Shown piece by piece: positions 1-8,156 of a DNA stretch of 35,807 nt. The position numbers and the translations under genes are program-made. The stretch is from Polynucleobacter meluiroseus (GTDB taxonomy: Bacteria > Pseudomonadota > Gammaproteobacteria > Burkholderiales > Burkholderiaceae). The notes under the pieces were generated by a model. The model was not told where the DNA came from. It was given only the letters and a program-made list of their open reading frames with translations, and ran no database searches. How positions within the stretch are numbered: the stretch's first letter is position 1; each line of letters starts with the position of its first letter. The stretch lies in assembly GCA_945879115.1 (NCBI GenBank), contig CAMDUR010000018.1, forward strand, positions 1 through 35,807, written 5' to 3'.

Positions 1-921
1 CAAAACCAGATCACCAATAGTGTGAAGTCTTTAAAAGTTCACACTTTGGAAGAGGTTGTTTTGGAGTCAGGGAATCGTTTTGCAGGTTACTGCTCTGCCA
101 AAGGTCGCCTAATGGGCTCTTTCTGGATACACCGCACAGAAGCTCTAACTGAGAGTGGTGAGTTGACACCTCAGTTTCAATTATTCATTTCTAAGGATAT
201 TGCAGGATTAATTGCAAAACGTCTCAGTATGTTTGTGCTGAGATCCAAGGTCAAAGTTCTTGATCAATCGGATCAGGTGCTGATCTATGGTTTAAGTTAT
301 GACCTAGGTTCACCAGCAATAACTAGCTTGCCCAAGGACATCTCTCAAGTTACTGGCTCTAGAGTTGTTGAGATTCCTCAGGTTCTGATTGAGTCAAGGT
401 CTGTTCAGCGCTTCATAGTGTCTACTCCTTTAGATCAAGAAACTCAGCTCCAAGCCTTGGCTAAAGAACATCAGTTACTGGACATTACGCCTATTTGGAA
501 TTGGCTTGAAGTGATGAGCGCCATACCAAGAGTGACCTTAAAGACTAGTGAGCAGTTCGTTCCGCAAATGATCAATATGGAATCTTTGAAAGGTATCGAC
601 TTTCAAAAAGGTTGTTACCCAGGCCAGGAGGTTGTTGCTCGTAGCCAATATCGCGGAACGATCAAACGTCGACTTCAAATAGCCAGTATTCAAGCTCCAA
701 CTCTAGCTGAGCCAGGCGCAGAAATATTTCATGATGCTGATCCAGAGCAACCCTGCGGCATGGTCGTTCTCGCAGCGCAGAATCCCGCAAGTCCCGATCA
801 ATTAGATTTACAAGTAGAGTGCAAGTTAGAAGCGCTATCAAGCGGCGCGATCCATCTCGGCTCAACAAATGGCCCTAAATTAATTTTTAAGCCGCTTCCC
901 TATCCTTTAATTGAGATTTAA
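1..921 (+). CDS. ygfZ: Folate-binding protein YgfZ, 5' end outside window
   Basis: This is the tetrahydrofolate-dependent protein of the YgfZ/GcvT-like family, which in E. coli helps maintain certain iron-sulfur enzymes and resist oxidative stress. The family signature KGCYPGQEVVAR is visible about two thirds along, including the conserved cysteine. The reading frame is open to base 1, and the first in-frame start (GTG at 22) falls inside the conserved region: the N-terminal segment aligning with about the first 45 residues of E. coli YgfZ is missing. I therefore read it as a gene truncated by the window edge rather than a short protein. The next gene starts 17 bases downstream on the same strand and is probably cotranscribed. 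Confidence 0.9.
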   Translation, partial: QNQITNSVKSLKVHTLEEVVLESGNRFAGYCSAKGRLMGSFWIHRTEALTESGELTPQFQLFISKDIAGLIAKRLSMFVLRSKVKVLDQSDQVLIYGLSYDLGSPAITSLPKDISQVTGSRVVEIPQVLIESRSVQRFIVSTPLDQETQLQALAKEHQLLDITPIWNWLEVMSAIPRVTLKTSEQFVPQMINMESLKGIDFQKGCYPGQEVVARSQYRGTIKRRLQIASIQAPTLAEPGAEIFHDADPEQPCGMVVLAAQNPASPDQLDLQVECKLEALSSGAIHLGSTNGPKLIFKPLPYPLIEI

Positions 922-938
922 CCAGCTTCATTAAACCT

Positions 939-1787
939 ATGTGCCTAATACTCACCTCTTGGCAATCTCATCCTCAATACCCATTGGTGGTGTTAGCTAC
1001 TCGAGATGAGTTTTATGAAAGACCCACTGATCCGATGCATTGGTGGGATGAACACCCTCATATACTGGCGGGTAGAGATAGAGCCGATGTGAATGGCAGT
1101 TCTGGAACTTGGATGGGTTTCACCAAAACCGGAAAATTTGCTGCTCTTACCAATGTTCGAGCCCCATCTGAAAAGAACCCAGAGTCTCGAACGCGTGGCG
1201 AGATCGCTGCGGAATTTCTTAAAGGGCGCCAAACCCCGGAAGAGTTCATGAACGACTCTCAGAAAAAATTTCAGCGCTACAACGGATTTAACTTTCTAAG
1301 TGTTGATTTATCTCTAGAGAAACCAGCACTTCACTGGTTATCCAATCGCGTTCTCATGGGTGACAAGCTGCGCCCTCGCAAAGTCATGAATCCACAACGC
1401 CTAAAGCCTGGCGTTTACGGTCTTTCGAATGCCATGTTGGATACCCCATGGCCAAAAGTTCAGCACAGAGTAGGAGCATTTGCTCAGATGTTAGCGATGG
1501 ATACCGGTGACTTTAAAAAATCAGAACAGTACATTCGGATCATGCAGGATCTGACTCAAGCTCCTGATGATTACTTACCGCAGACAGGTGTTTCTTATGA
1601 ATGGGAAAAGGTACTCTCTTCTACTTTTATCAAAACGGAGCACTACGGCACGCGTTCCATCACATTAATTCGAGTGAAACACAATGGTCAATACGAAGTC
1701 ATTGAAAAGTGTTTTGATGCGGAGCAAGAGTTGAATACCCAAGTGTTTGAAGGGCAGCTAGAAAACTTTCGTTCAACTCAAAGTTAA
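939..1787 (+). CDS. NRDE family protein (TANGO2-like)
   Basis: A 282-residue protein of the NRDE family (Ser/Thr-rich T10 / TANGO2 group). It starts MCLI, with the mature-type N-terminal Cys at position 2, and continues with a WQ.HP.YPLVVLA segment typical of the family. The name-giving Asn-Arg-Asp-Glu motif is TRDE here (about residue 22), followed by the expected FYERPT. A GxWxG stretch (GTWMGFTKTGKFAALTNVR) follows. The family's biochemical role is not settled; animal TANGO2 has been tied to haem and lipid handling, and no bacterial reaction is established. It lies 17 bases after ygfZ, and its stop codon overlaps the stop of the convergent thioesterase gene. Confidence 0.85.
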   Translation: MCLILTSWQSHPQYPLVVLATRDEFYERPTDPMHWWDEHPHILAGRDRADVNGSSGTWMGFTKTGKFAALTNVRAPSEKNPESRTRGEIAAEFLKGRQTPEEFMNDSQKKFQRYNGFNFLSVDLSLEKPALHWLSNRVLMGDKLRPRKVMNPQRLKPGVYGLSNAMLDTPWPKVQHRVGAFAQMLAMDTGDFKKSEQYIRIMQDLTQAPDDYLPQTGVSYEWEKVLSSTFIKTEHYGTRSITLIRVKHNGQYEVIEKCFDAEQELNTQVFEGQLENFRSTQS

Positions 1788-2215
1788 CTAGCGACTTTTT
1801 TCTTAGCTGGTAGCTCTTTAAAGTATTTAAACGTAGCGCTACCCATGCAACAAACTGCATCGCGCTCGTCATAGAGTTTGGCTTCAACAAATGCTAAAGT
1901 TGGCGTGACATGAACTGTCTTGGCAGCAACTCTTATAACCCCTTTTGCTGCTTGCATAAAATTGGTTTTAAGTTCGATGGTCACAACCCCGCGCCCTGCA
2001 GCGTCGCCAGCTCTTGCAGCAATGGCCATACCCACATCCATCAAAGTTAGTAAAACTCCGCCGTGAGCAACTTGCCAGCTATTATTATGTTCAGGCTTTA
2101 GAGAAAGTAGTACTTCGCCCTCGCCTAAATCTGCACGTAAACAACGCACTCCTAATAATTTAAGAAATGGGACGTCTAATTCAACACCGAGCTCTTTTAA
2201 TTGTTTTTTATCCAT
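1784..2215 (-). CDS. PaaI-type hotdog-fold acyl-CoA thioesterase
   Basis: A 143-residue single hotdog-domain protein. The conserved segment NSWQVAHGGVLLTLMDVGMAIAAR (residues about 45-68, interrupted here only for description) carries the HGG helix motif of the PaaI/YbgC-like thioesterases. It is followed by VTIELKTNFMQAAKGVIRVAAK, the typical beta-sheet region. Such enzymes hydrolyse acyl-CoA or aryl-CoA thioesters; the substrate cannot be told from the sequence. The gene is convergent with the NRDE gene, their stop codons sharing three bases, and divergent from selO. TAGGG lies very close to the ATG at 2215, so the ribosome site is poor. Confidence 0.8.
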   Translation of the reverse strand: MDKKQLKELGVELDVPFLKLLGVRCLRADLGEGEVLLSLKPEHNNSWQVAHGGVLLTLMDVGMAIAARAGDAAGRGVVTIELKTNFMQAAKGVIRVAAKTVHVTPTLAFVEAKLYDERDAVCCMGSATFKYFKELPAKKKVAS

Positions 2216-2305
2216 AACCCTATCTTAATCGTAGTTATAGTCATTATTAAGGCTTTTCTGCAAACATTGGTGAACGACCCTAGAATGAAGCACTTCTAAA
2301 AAATT

Positions 2306-3751
2306 ATGCCATTTCATCTTCCTAACTTTTCCGATTTATCTCAAGCACAAAGTGTCCTGCCGCACCCTGTGCCAAAACCTTATTGGGTCGGCTATTCAAC
2401 AAAAGTTGGTAGTCTTCTGGGTATCGAGCAAGATAGTCAGTTACCGATCAACCCTGAATATCTTCAATTACTTGCTGGTAATCAAACAAAGATAACTGGT
2501 TTATCTTTTGAACCATTTGCTACTGCCTATAGCGGCCATCAATTTGGCCAATGGGCGGGTCAATTAGGAGACGGTAGAGCTATTTATCTGGGTGATATCC
2601 ATAGTTATGAAATTCAACTCAAAGGCGCAGGTCCTACTGCTTACTCAAGACGCGGTGATGGTCGTGCAGTATTGCGATCTTCTATTCGAGAGTTTTTAGC
2701 GAGTGAAGCGATGAGCGCTCTTGGCATCCCCAGCTCTAGAGCGCTATCGGTTGTAGGTTCGGATTTACCTGTAATCAGAGAGAGTGCAGAAACTGCCGCT
2801 ATCTGCGCACGAGTAGCCCCTAGTTTTTTAAGGATTGGTCACTTAGAGCACTATGGTCATAATGAAATGGAACAAGAGTTAGAGCAAACTTTGGATTTCT
2901 TGATTAAAAATCACTACAAAGAGTGCCAACAGTCCCCTACTCCCTATTTAGAGCTTCTGAAGTCTGTCGCCACAAGAATCGCGCACACGACAGCGCAATG
3001 GCAATCAGTTGGTTTCTGTCATGGTGTTTTAAATACCGACAATATTAGTTTGCTTGGCTTGACTCTAGACTATGGCCCATTTGGATTTTTAGATACATTT
3101 GATAACACTCATATTTGCAATCATTCTGATCATGCTGGACGGTATGCCTATCATCGCCAAAGTGAAATCATGCATTGGAATATCTACTGTATGGCCAACG
3201 CTATGTTACAACCCTTACAAAAAGAGCTGGCTAAGGAAATGCATTTAAATAAAGAAGATGCAATTCAGAAGATCAAAGAAACATTAGATGTTTACAGTGA
3301 ACAATATGCCAAAAAATGGCAAAGTCTTTTCCGTCAGAAAATTGGTTTAAGCAATGAAATGCCAGAAGATATTCAGTTGCTGGAGCAACTGATGCAATCA
3401 CTGCATCAGCAAAAAATAGACTTCACCTTATTTTTCAGAAACCTTTCTGAGGGGCAAAACTGCCCTTCAGTCATGAGCGAGTGGCATGAGCTTTATCAGG
3501 AGCGTCTGATGTTAGAGAAAACACCTCTTGATCAAAGACTTGAGGCCATGCAGGCGATTAATCCAAAATATATCTTACGCAATCACTTGGCTCAAAAAGC
3601 CATTGAGTCTGCTCAGAAAAAAGACTTTTCAGAAGTAGCAAAATTACTCAAAGTTCTAGAGACTCCTTATGTGACGCAAACGGTCTCTGAGGAATATGCT
3701 AACCCGCCTTCTCCAGAAATGGCGCATATTGCCATTAGCTGCTCTTCATAA
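2306..3751 (+). CDS. selO: Protein adenylyltransferase SelO (YdiU)
   Basis: SelO is a pseudokinase-fold enzyme that transfers AMP from ATP onto Ser, Thr or Tyr residues of target proteins. At 481 residues it matches E. coli YdiU (478). The glycine-rich and lysine region [20 protein letters not shown] (about 105-124), the catalytic HGVLNTDN (239-246) and the metal-binding [10 protein letters not shown] (254-263) are all present. C271 in ICNHSD and C479 in the terminal SCSS correspond to the two cysteines that form the redox-sensing disulfide in E. coli; C479 is selenocysteine in animal homologues. No strong Shine-Dalgarno is seen. msrB follows after 26 bases, which fits a redox-protection operon. 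Confidence 0.95.
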   Translation: MPFHLPNFSDLSQAQSVLPHPVPKPYWVGYSTKVGSLLGIEQDSQLPINPEYLQLLAGNQTKITGLSFEPFATAYSGHQFGQWAGQLGDGRAIYLGDIHSYEIQLKGAGPTAYSRRGDGRAVLRSSIREFLASEAMSALGIPSSRALSVVGSDLPVIRESAETAAICARVAPSFLRIGHLEHYGHNEMEQELEQTLDFLIKNHYKECQQSPTPYLELLKSVATRIAHTTAQWQSVGFCHGVLNTDNISLLGLTLDYGPFGFLDTFDNTHICNHSDHAGRYAYHRQSEIMHWNIYCMANAMLQPLQKELAKEMHLNKEDAIQKIKETLDVYSEQYAKKWQSLFRQKIGLSNEMPEDIQLLEQLMQSLHQQKIDFTLFFRNLSEGQNCPSVMSEWHELYQERLMLEKTPLDQRLEAMQAINPKYILRNHLAQKAIESAQKKDFSEVAKLLKVLETPYVTQTVSEEYANPPSPEMAHIAISCSS

Positions 3752-3777
3752 TCTCAATTGACCCTAAAATAAACATC

Positions 3778-4161
3778 ATGAAAAAAACTGATCAAGAATA
3801 CCAAGAAGAACTCAGTGAGATTGCTTACCGAGTCACTCGCCAGTCGGCAACAGAGCGACCTTTTACTGGAGAATATTGGGATCATTGGCAAAAAGGGCAA
3901 TATAACTGTATCTGTTGCAATACCCCTTTATTCCAATCTGACAGTAAGTTTGATGCTGGCTGCGGTTGGCCCAGCTACTTTCAACCCTTAGAGGCCAAGA
4001 ATATTGATGAACATCGCGATGTAACCCATGGGATGATCCGTACGGAAGTCCGCTGCTCTCAATGTGAGGCTCACTTAGGCCATGTTTTTGAGGATGGTCC
4101 TGCCCCAACGGGTTTGCGTTACTGCATTAATTCCGCTTCGTTAAAATTCAAGTCAGACTAA
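3778..4161 (+). CDS. msrB: Peptide-methionine (R)-S-oxide reductase MsrB
   Basis: MsrB reduces the R epimer of methionine sulfoxide in proteins. The 127-residue sequence has the zinc-binding pairs C44/C47 (CICC) and C93/C96 (CSQC), the [10 protein letters not shown] loop (61-70), the GHVFEDGP segment (101-108), and the catalytic cysteine C116 in RYCINSASL. It is a single-domain form without a fused MsrA and without a signal peptide, so it should act in the cytoplasm. It sits between selO and yciB on the same strand. A GACCCTA heptamer followed by TAAAAT lies just before the ATG; I see no good ribosome site. Confidence 0.96.
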   Translation: MKKTDQEYQEELSEIAYRVTRQSATERPFTGEYWDHWQKGQYNCICCNTPLFQSDSKFDAGCGWPSYFQPLEAKNIDEHRDVTHGMIRTEVRCSQCEAHLGHVFEDGPAPTGLRYCINSASLKFKSD

Positions 4162-4205
4162 AATTAGAACGCTGCATAACCCGCTTATTACTTTTAAAGA
4201 CCCTA

Positions 4206-4754
4206 ATGAAATTTCTATTTGACCTACTCCCCGTTATCTTATTTTTTGTTGCTTTCAAGATGGCGGATATATATGTGGCCACTGCGGTAGCGATTGCTGC
4301 CACTATTGCTCAGATTATTTATGTGGCTATTAAATATAAAAAAGTGGAGACCATGCAGTGGGTTAGTTTGGGTCTTATTGTTGTTTTTGGTGGTTTAACA
4401 ATTGGCCTTCAAGATAAGACTTTCATTCAATGGAAGCCAACCATCCTTTATTGGTTGTTTGCAGTTGGCTTAATGGCTAGCGCCCTTATCTGGAAAAAGA
4501 ATTTGATTCAGACCGCTATGGGTAAGCAAGTCAAATTAAAGCCAGGTATTGGTAACGAACTCTGGAATAAGCTCAATAATGCTTGGGCCCTTTTCTTTGT
4601 ATTCATGGGCTTTCTCAATCTCTATGTGGCCTATCAATATGATGAGGCGACATGGGTCAACTTCAAATTATTTGGTGGCATGGGCATTTTGTTTGCTTTC
4701 ATCATTGCCCAAGGTGTTTGGCTCAATCAGTTTATGGATCAAGAGCAAAACTAA
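4206..4754 (+). CDS. yciB: Inner membrane septation protein A-like YciB
   Basis: A 182-residue integral membrane protein of the YciB/IspZ family (E. coli 179). It opens MKFLFDLLPVILFFVAFKM, the family's usual N-terminus, and has about five hydrophobic segments separated by short charged loops (KYKK, KKN, DEATW). The family affects cell-envelope integrity and division in enterobacteria; the exact activity is unknown. The stop codon overlaps the start of the following bolA gene by one base (TAATG), so the two are very likely translationally coupled. The ATG directly follows a GACCCTA heptamer with no visible Shine-Dalgarno. Confidence 0.93.
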   Translation: MKFLFDLLPVILFFVAFKMADIYVATAVAIAATIAQIIYVAIKYKKVETMQWVSLGLIVVFGGLTIGLQDKTFIQWKPTILYWLFAVGLMASALIWKKNLIQTAMGKQVKLKPGIGNELWNKLNNAWALFFVFMGFLNLYVAYQYDEATWVNFKLFGGMGILFAFIIAQGVWLNQFMDQEQN

Positions 4755-5020
4755 TGAATTCAATTAACGCTAGCAGAATTGTCAAATTTGAAGAAGCTTT
4801 AAATCAAGCCTTACCAATTGATGTTTTACATATCGAAGATGAAAGTCATCTTCATGCAGGTCATGCTGGAGCGCAAGGTGGCGCCGGACATTTTCGTGTC
4901 CACATTCAGTCCCCCGCTTTTAAGGGTTTAAGCAAAGTACAACAGCACCGCCTAGTGTATGATGCTCTATCCTCTTGGATACCCCATGAGATCCACGCAT
5001 TAGCGATTATTACTAACTAA
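4754..5020 (+). CDS. bolA: BolA/IbaG family protein
   Basis: An 88-residue protein of the BolA family, small proteins that pair with monothiol glutaredoxins to bind [2Fe-2S] clusters and, in some species, affect cell shape and stress responses. Visible family features are the early ESHLHAGHAGA segment with candidate metal-ligand histidines and the HFRVHIQSPAFKGLSKVQQH signature (about 47-66), which forms the helix-turn-helix-like core. I choose the ATG at 4754 rather than an upstream in-frame ATG at 4652, because the upstream codons lie inside yciB and do not resemble BolA. The TAATG overlap with yciB supports this choice. A parvulin gene starts 9 bases downstream. Confidence 0.92.
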   Translation: MNSINASRIVKFEEALNQALPIDVLHIEDESHLHAGHAGAQGGAGHFRVHIQSPAFKGLSKVQQHRLVYDALSSWIPHEIHALAIITN

Positions 5021-5029
5021 ACAACGATT

Positions 5030-5818
5030 ATGAAACTATCAAAAATTGCACTTTCAGTTGCCCTATTAATGACTATTTCTGGACCCGTATTGGCTCAAAA
5101 TGCAGCAGTTGTTAACGGAAAATCTATTCCTAAAGCTAAACTCGACAAAATGCTTGAGAGCTCAGGTCAGCCAAGTACCCCCGAGCTTCGTGAACGTGCT
5201 CGTGACATGCTCATTACTCGTGAGTTGATCAATCAAGAGGCCATAAAGAGTGGCGTGATTGCCAACCCAGTTGTTCAAGAGCAATTGGAAGATGCGCGCT
5301 TAAATGTTCTGGTTGGCGCTCTATTCGATAACTACATCAAGCGTGATGGTGTTAGTGAGGCTGAATTGAAAATAGCTTTTGACCAAATCAAAGGCCAATT
5401 TGAAGGTAAGGAATATAAAGTTCGTCACATATTGGTTGAAAAAGAGTCTGAGGCTAAGTCTCTCATTACTAAAATTAAGGCTGGCGAGAAGTTTGATGAG
5501 CTAGCTAAAGCTAACTCTAAAGATCCTGGCTCTGCTGTTAAAGGTGGTGATTTAGATTGGATGAGTCCACAGTCTTTGGTTCCTGAATTTTCTAAAGCCA
5601 TGGTTGCCCTTTCTAAGGGTGGCTTGACTGACAAACCTGTTAAGACGCAATATGGCTTTCATATCATTCAGTTGGATGATGTTCGTGAAATCAAGACACC
5701 AACCATGGCTGAACTTAAACCCCAGCTAATTGAGATGATGAATCAAGATCAAAACTGGCAGCGTGCCAAGTTCAATGAAATGATTGATAAACTGAAAGCG
5801 AAAGCTAAAGTTCAATAA
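5030..5818 (+). CDS. Secreted parvulin-type peptidyl-prolyl cis-trans isomerase
   Basis: A 262-residue periplasmic foldase. It has a clear signal peptide (MKLSKIALSVALLMTISG, cleavage probably after VLA at about 22), a SurA_N-like helical part (about 25-120), and one complete parvulin domain (about 128-225). The domain shows the typical motifs YKVRHILVE, FDELAKANSKDPGS, GGDLDW and TQYGFHIIQLDDV. The lysine-rich C-terminus (KLKAKAKVQ) is soluble. It resembles the PpiC/Cbf2 type found beside bolA and yciB in related betaproteobacteria. The gene ends the selO-msrB-yciB-bolA run and is followed by a hairpin terminator. Confidence 0.9.
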   Translation: MKLSKIALSVALLMTISGPVLAQNAAVVNGKSIPKAKLDKMLESSGQPSTPELRERARDMLITRELINQEAIKSGVIANPVVQEQLEDARLNVLVGALFDNYIKRDGVSEAELKIAFDQIKGQFEGKEYKVRHILVEKESEAKSLITKIKAGEKFDELAKANSKDPGSAVKGGDLDWMSPQSLVPEFSKAMVALSKGGLTDKPVKTQYGFHIIQLDDVREIKTPTMAELKPQLIEMMNQDQNWQRAKFNEMIDKLKAKAKVQ

Positions 5819-5840
5819 TAAGAACTATGTAATATCATAA

Positions 5841-5866
5841 AGGTCACCCAAGGGTGGCCTTTTTTA
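5841..5866 (+). terminator. Rho-independent terminator after parvulin gene
   Basis: AGGTCACCC pairs with GGGTGGCCT (one G-U pair) around a tight loop and is followed by a run of T. It closes the selO-to-parvulin transcript 22 bases after the stop codon. Confidence 0.75.
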
Positions 5867-5896
5867 TAAACAACCAGTGTTAACCACGGAGTTTTT

Positions 5897-7240
5897 ATGA
5901 GCTTACATCGCCAGCTTCAACAATTAGCTGCCAATCAAAAAAGTATTAAAGTAGGCTTGATTGGTGCGGGTAAATTTGGATCGATGTATCTGTCTCAGAT
6001 ACCGACAACCCCTGGAGTTCATCTAGTAGGTATTGCGGACTTATCACCTCAACAAGTGAAGAGTAACTTGGCGCGGGTTGGCTGGAAACCGGAACAAACA
6101 GAAGCTCAATCAATTGATCATGCCATCAAAACAGGTCAAACCTTCATCTCTGAAGATTGGCAGGCATTAGTGAGCCATCCAGCTATCGATGTGATTGTGG
6201 AATGTACCGGTCACCCTATTGCTGCAGTAGATCATTGTTTACTAGCCTTTAAAAATGGTAAACATGTCGTCAATGTCACAGTTGAGGCAGATGCTTTTTG
6301 TGGACCTTTGCTTGCTCAAAAAGCATCTGAAGCTGGGGTAGTTTATTCACTTGCGTTTGGCGATCAACCAGCTCTTATTTGTGATTTAGTGGACTGGGCC
6401 AGAACTTGTGGTTTTCCGGTTGTTGCAGCAGGTCGTGGTCATAAGTGGCTTCCCCACTTTTCTGAATCAACGCCTGAAACAGTATGGGGTAACTATGGTC
6501 TAACCCCTGAGCAAGCAACTAGAGGCGGTCTAAATCCTAAAATGTTTAATAGCTTTTTAGATGGCTCTAAACCTTCGATTGAGAGTACGGCGGTTGCTAA
6601 TGCCACAGGTTTATCAGTACCTAGCAATGGTCTGCTTTACCCTCCTGCTAGTGTTGAGGACATCCCTTTTGTTACAAGACCTATCTCTGAGGGTGGCGTT
6701 TTAGAGAAAAAAGGTATGGTAGAAGTGATCTCTTCCTTAGAAGCTAATGGACGTAAGATTCCTTATGACATCCGGATGGGTGTTTGGGTCACGGTTGAAG
6801 CAGAAACCGATTACATCAAAAATTGTTTTGAAGAATACAACGCTCACACAGACCCAAGCGGTCGCTATTTCACGCTTTATAAGCGCTGGCATCTAATTGG
6901 CCTTGAAGTGGGTATGTCGGTGGCTAGTGTCGCACTTCGCAAAGAGGCCACAGGGGTGGCGCATTGCTGGAATGCCGATGTAGTAGCAACGGCAAAAAGA
7001 GATCTGAAACCAGGTGAAATACTGGATGGCGAAGGTGGTTATACCGTTTGGGGAAAACTACTTCCTGCGGCCAAATCGGTTGCTATGGGCGGCCTCCCTT
7101 TGGGTTTGGCGCATGACATCAAAGTCATTAGACCTGTCAAAAAAGGCCAGTCGCTTTGCTGGGATGATGTAGCGGTTGATACCAGCACTCACGCCTATAA
7201 GATTCGCCAGGAGCTTGAAACTAAGTTCAAACCAACTTAG
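5897..7240 (+). CDS. Rossmann-fold NAD(P)-binding oxidoreductase with C-terminal SAF domain
   Basis: A 447-residue cytoplasmic protein. The N-terminal part is an NAD(P)-binding Rossmann domain with VGLIGAGKFGSMYLSQI (about 19-35), acidic strand end VGIADLS, and IDVIVECTGHP near residue 100, as in homoserine-dehydrogenase-like and Gfo/Idh-type enzymes. The C-terminal 80 residues (AKRDLKPGEILDGEGG then RPVKKGQSLCWDDV) form an SAF domain, which often leads to the misnomer FlgA. The substrate is unknown; a sugar-acid or amino-acid-derived compound would be a guess. GGAG lies six bases before the ATG. The gene stands alone between two terminators, so its context gives no pathway clue. Confidence 0.75.
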   Translation: MSLHRQLQQLAANQKSIKVGLIGAGKFGSMYLSQIPTTPGVHLVGIADLSPQQVKSNLARVGWKPEQTEAQSIDHAIKTGQTFISEDWQALVSHPAIDVIVECTGHPIAAVDHCLLAFKNGKHVVNVTVEADAFCGPLLAQKASEAGVVYSLAFGDQPALICDLVDWARTCGFPVVAAGRGHKWLPHFSESTPETVWGNYGLTPEQATRGGLNPKMFNSFLDGSKPSIESTAVANATGLSVPSNGLLYPPASVEDIPFVTRPISEGGVLEKKGMVEVISSLEANGRKIPYDIRMGVWVTVEAETDYIKNCFEEYNAHTDPSGRYFTLYKRWHLIGLEVGMSVASVALRKEATGVAHCWNADVVATAKRDLKPGEILDGEGGYTVWGKLLPAAKSVAMGGLPLGLAHDIKVIRPVKKGQSLCWDDVAVDTSTHAYKIRQELETKFKPT

Positions 7241-7255
7241 ATCTTGTTAGATGAA

Positions 7256-7296
7256 TTAAAAAAGTCGCATCGTTTTTAAACAAATGCGACTTCTTT
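7256..7296 (-). terminator. Hairpin terminator between the SAF oxidoreductase and bactofilin genes
   Basis: AAGTCGCAT at 7262-7270 is the perfect inverse of ATGCGACTT at 7284-7292. On the minus strand the stem is followed by TTTTTT, so it most clearly ends the bactofilin transcript. It may also serve the convergent oxidoreductase gene. Confidence 0.7.
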
Positions 7297-7324
7297 GATA
7301 ATGCTAAATTGGTTAAAGTAATAC

Positions 7325-7753
7325 TTAGTTTACTTTTTTCAAATCACCTTTAATAACGCCACCACGCTGAATGGTGATCGATGAGTAAGTTAAATTACCG
7401 TCCACAATCGATCTACCGCCAACAATAATATCGGAACAACTAACATCACCAGCTAACTTGCCTTTGACGTTAATAGATTTTGCCGTAATCGTGCCTGATA
7501 CAGAACCAGTTACGCCAACAATAAGGTTATCAACGGTGACCTGTCCTGTAATTGAGCCATCAACGGTTAATGAACCATTGGATTTAATGTCGCCATTGAA
7601 CTCAAAGCCTTCGCTAATCATGGAGGGTTTTAAATTACGAGTTTCAGATGCATCTTGATCGATTGATTCGGAAGCTTCAGATTGAACAATCTCGTTATTC
7701 ATATCTTCTTCGGACTGTAAGTTTGACTCATCATCACTTTTTCTACTAAACAT
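7325..7753 (-). CDS. Bactofilin (polymer-forming cytoskeletal protein), paralog 1
   Basis: Bactofilins are bacterial cytoskeletal proteins that self-assemble into filaments through a right-handed beta-helix. This 142-residue copy has an acidic, low-complexity N-terminal tail (about 1-45) and then the repeating core with short valine/isoleucine-glycine rungs such as GDIKSNGSLTVDGSITGQV and GTITAKSINVKGKLAGDV. The first residues, MFSRK, resemble the short hydrophobic-basic membrane-targeting sequence described for Caulobacter BacA. It is the last gene of a three-gene minus-strand run, starting 13 bases after paralog 2, with AGGAC upstream of its ATG, and is followed by a terminator. Confidence 0.9.
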   Translation of the reverse strand: MFSRKSDDESNLQSEEDMNNEIVQSEASESIDQDASETRNLKPSMISEGFEFNGDIKSNGSLTVDGSITGQVTVDNLIVGVTGSVSGTITAKSINVKGKLAGDVSCSDIIVGGRSIVDGNLTYSSITIQRGGVIKGDLKKVN

Positions 7754-7766
7754 GACTCAGTCCTTA

Positions 7767-8117
7767 TTAGTAGTTGCTGCCTGATGGCGCATCAGTTTTA
7801 ACCATGGTGCCTTGAATATCGCCACCCTTTTCAATTTCTAACTCAACATAAGTGATATTGCCGCTCACATGACCGGTTGAACGAATCAATAATGATTTTT
7901 TAGACGTAACTTCTTGATGAATCTCGCCTCTTACATCGATGATGTCAGCAGAAACCTTGCCTTTAACCACACCAGTTGCACCGATTAAAATCTCTCTTGC
8001 AGTTAATTCACCGTTAACCGTTCCTGAGATAAAAGCGATATCGGGAACAATAAAGTTACCTGATAAGGAAACACCTTCACCAATTGTTAAACAACCATTT
8101 TGATTTTGATCAGACAT
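7767..8117 (-). CDS. Bactofilin (polymer-forming cytoskeletal protein), paralog 2
   Basis: At 116 residues this is the shortest of the four bactofilins. The beta-helix core runs almost from the start: LTIGEGVSLSGNFIVPD, FISGTVNGELTAREILIG, GVVKGKVSADIIDVRG and GHVSGNITYVELEIEKGG. Unlike its neighbours it opens MSDQNQNG, which is polar and has no hydrophobic or basic membrane-targeting stretch. It may therefore reach the membrane only by copolymerising with the others; this is inference. GGAG sits six bases before the ATG. Spacing of 39 bases to paralog 3 and 13 to paralog 1 points to one operon. Confidence 0.9.
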   Translation of the reverse strand: MSDQNQNGCLTIGEGVSLSGNFIVPDIAFISGTVNGELTAREILIGATGVVKGKVSADIIDVRGEIHQEVTSKKSLLIRSTGHVSGNITYVELEIEKGGDIQGTMVKTDAPSGSNY

Positions 8118-8156
8118 AAAAACTCCAGTTTATTTAGATAATTTCGATATTAAAGA

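Noticed and set aside
993..1249. Two overlapping minus-strand frames opposite the NRDE gene
   Set aside because: They overlap each other and a clearly coding plus-strand gene and have no recognisable family features.
4652..4753. Upstream in-frame extension of bolA
   Set aside because: These codons lie inside yciB, encode Cys/His/Trp-rich non-BolA sequence, and the TAATG junction gives a better start.
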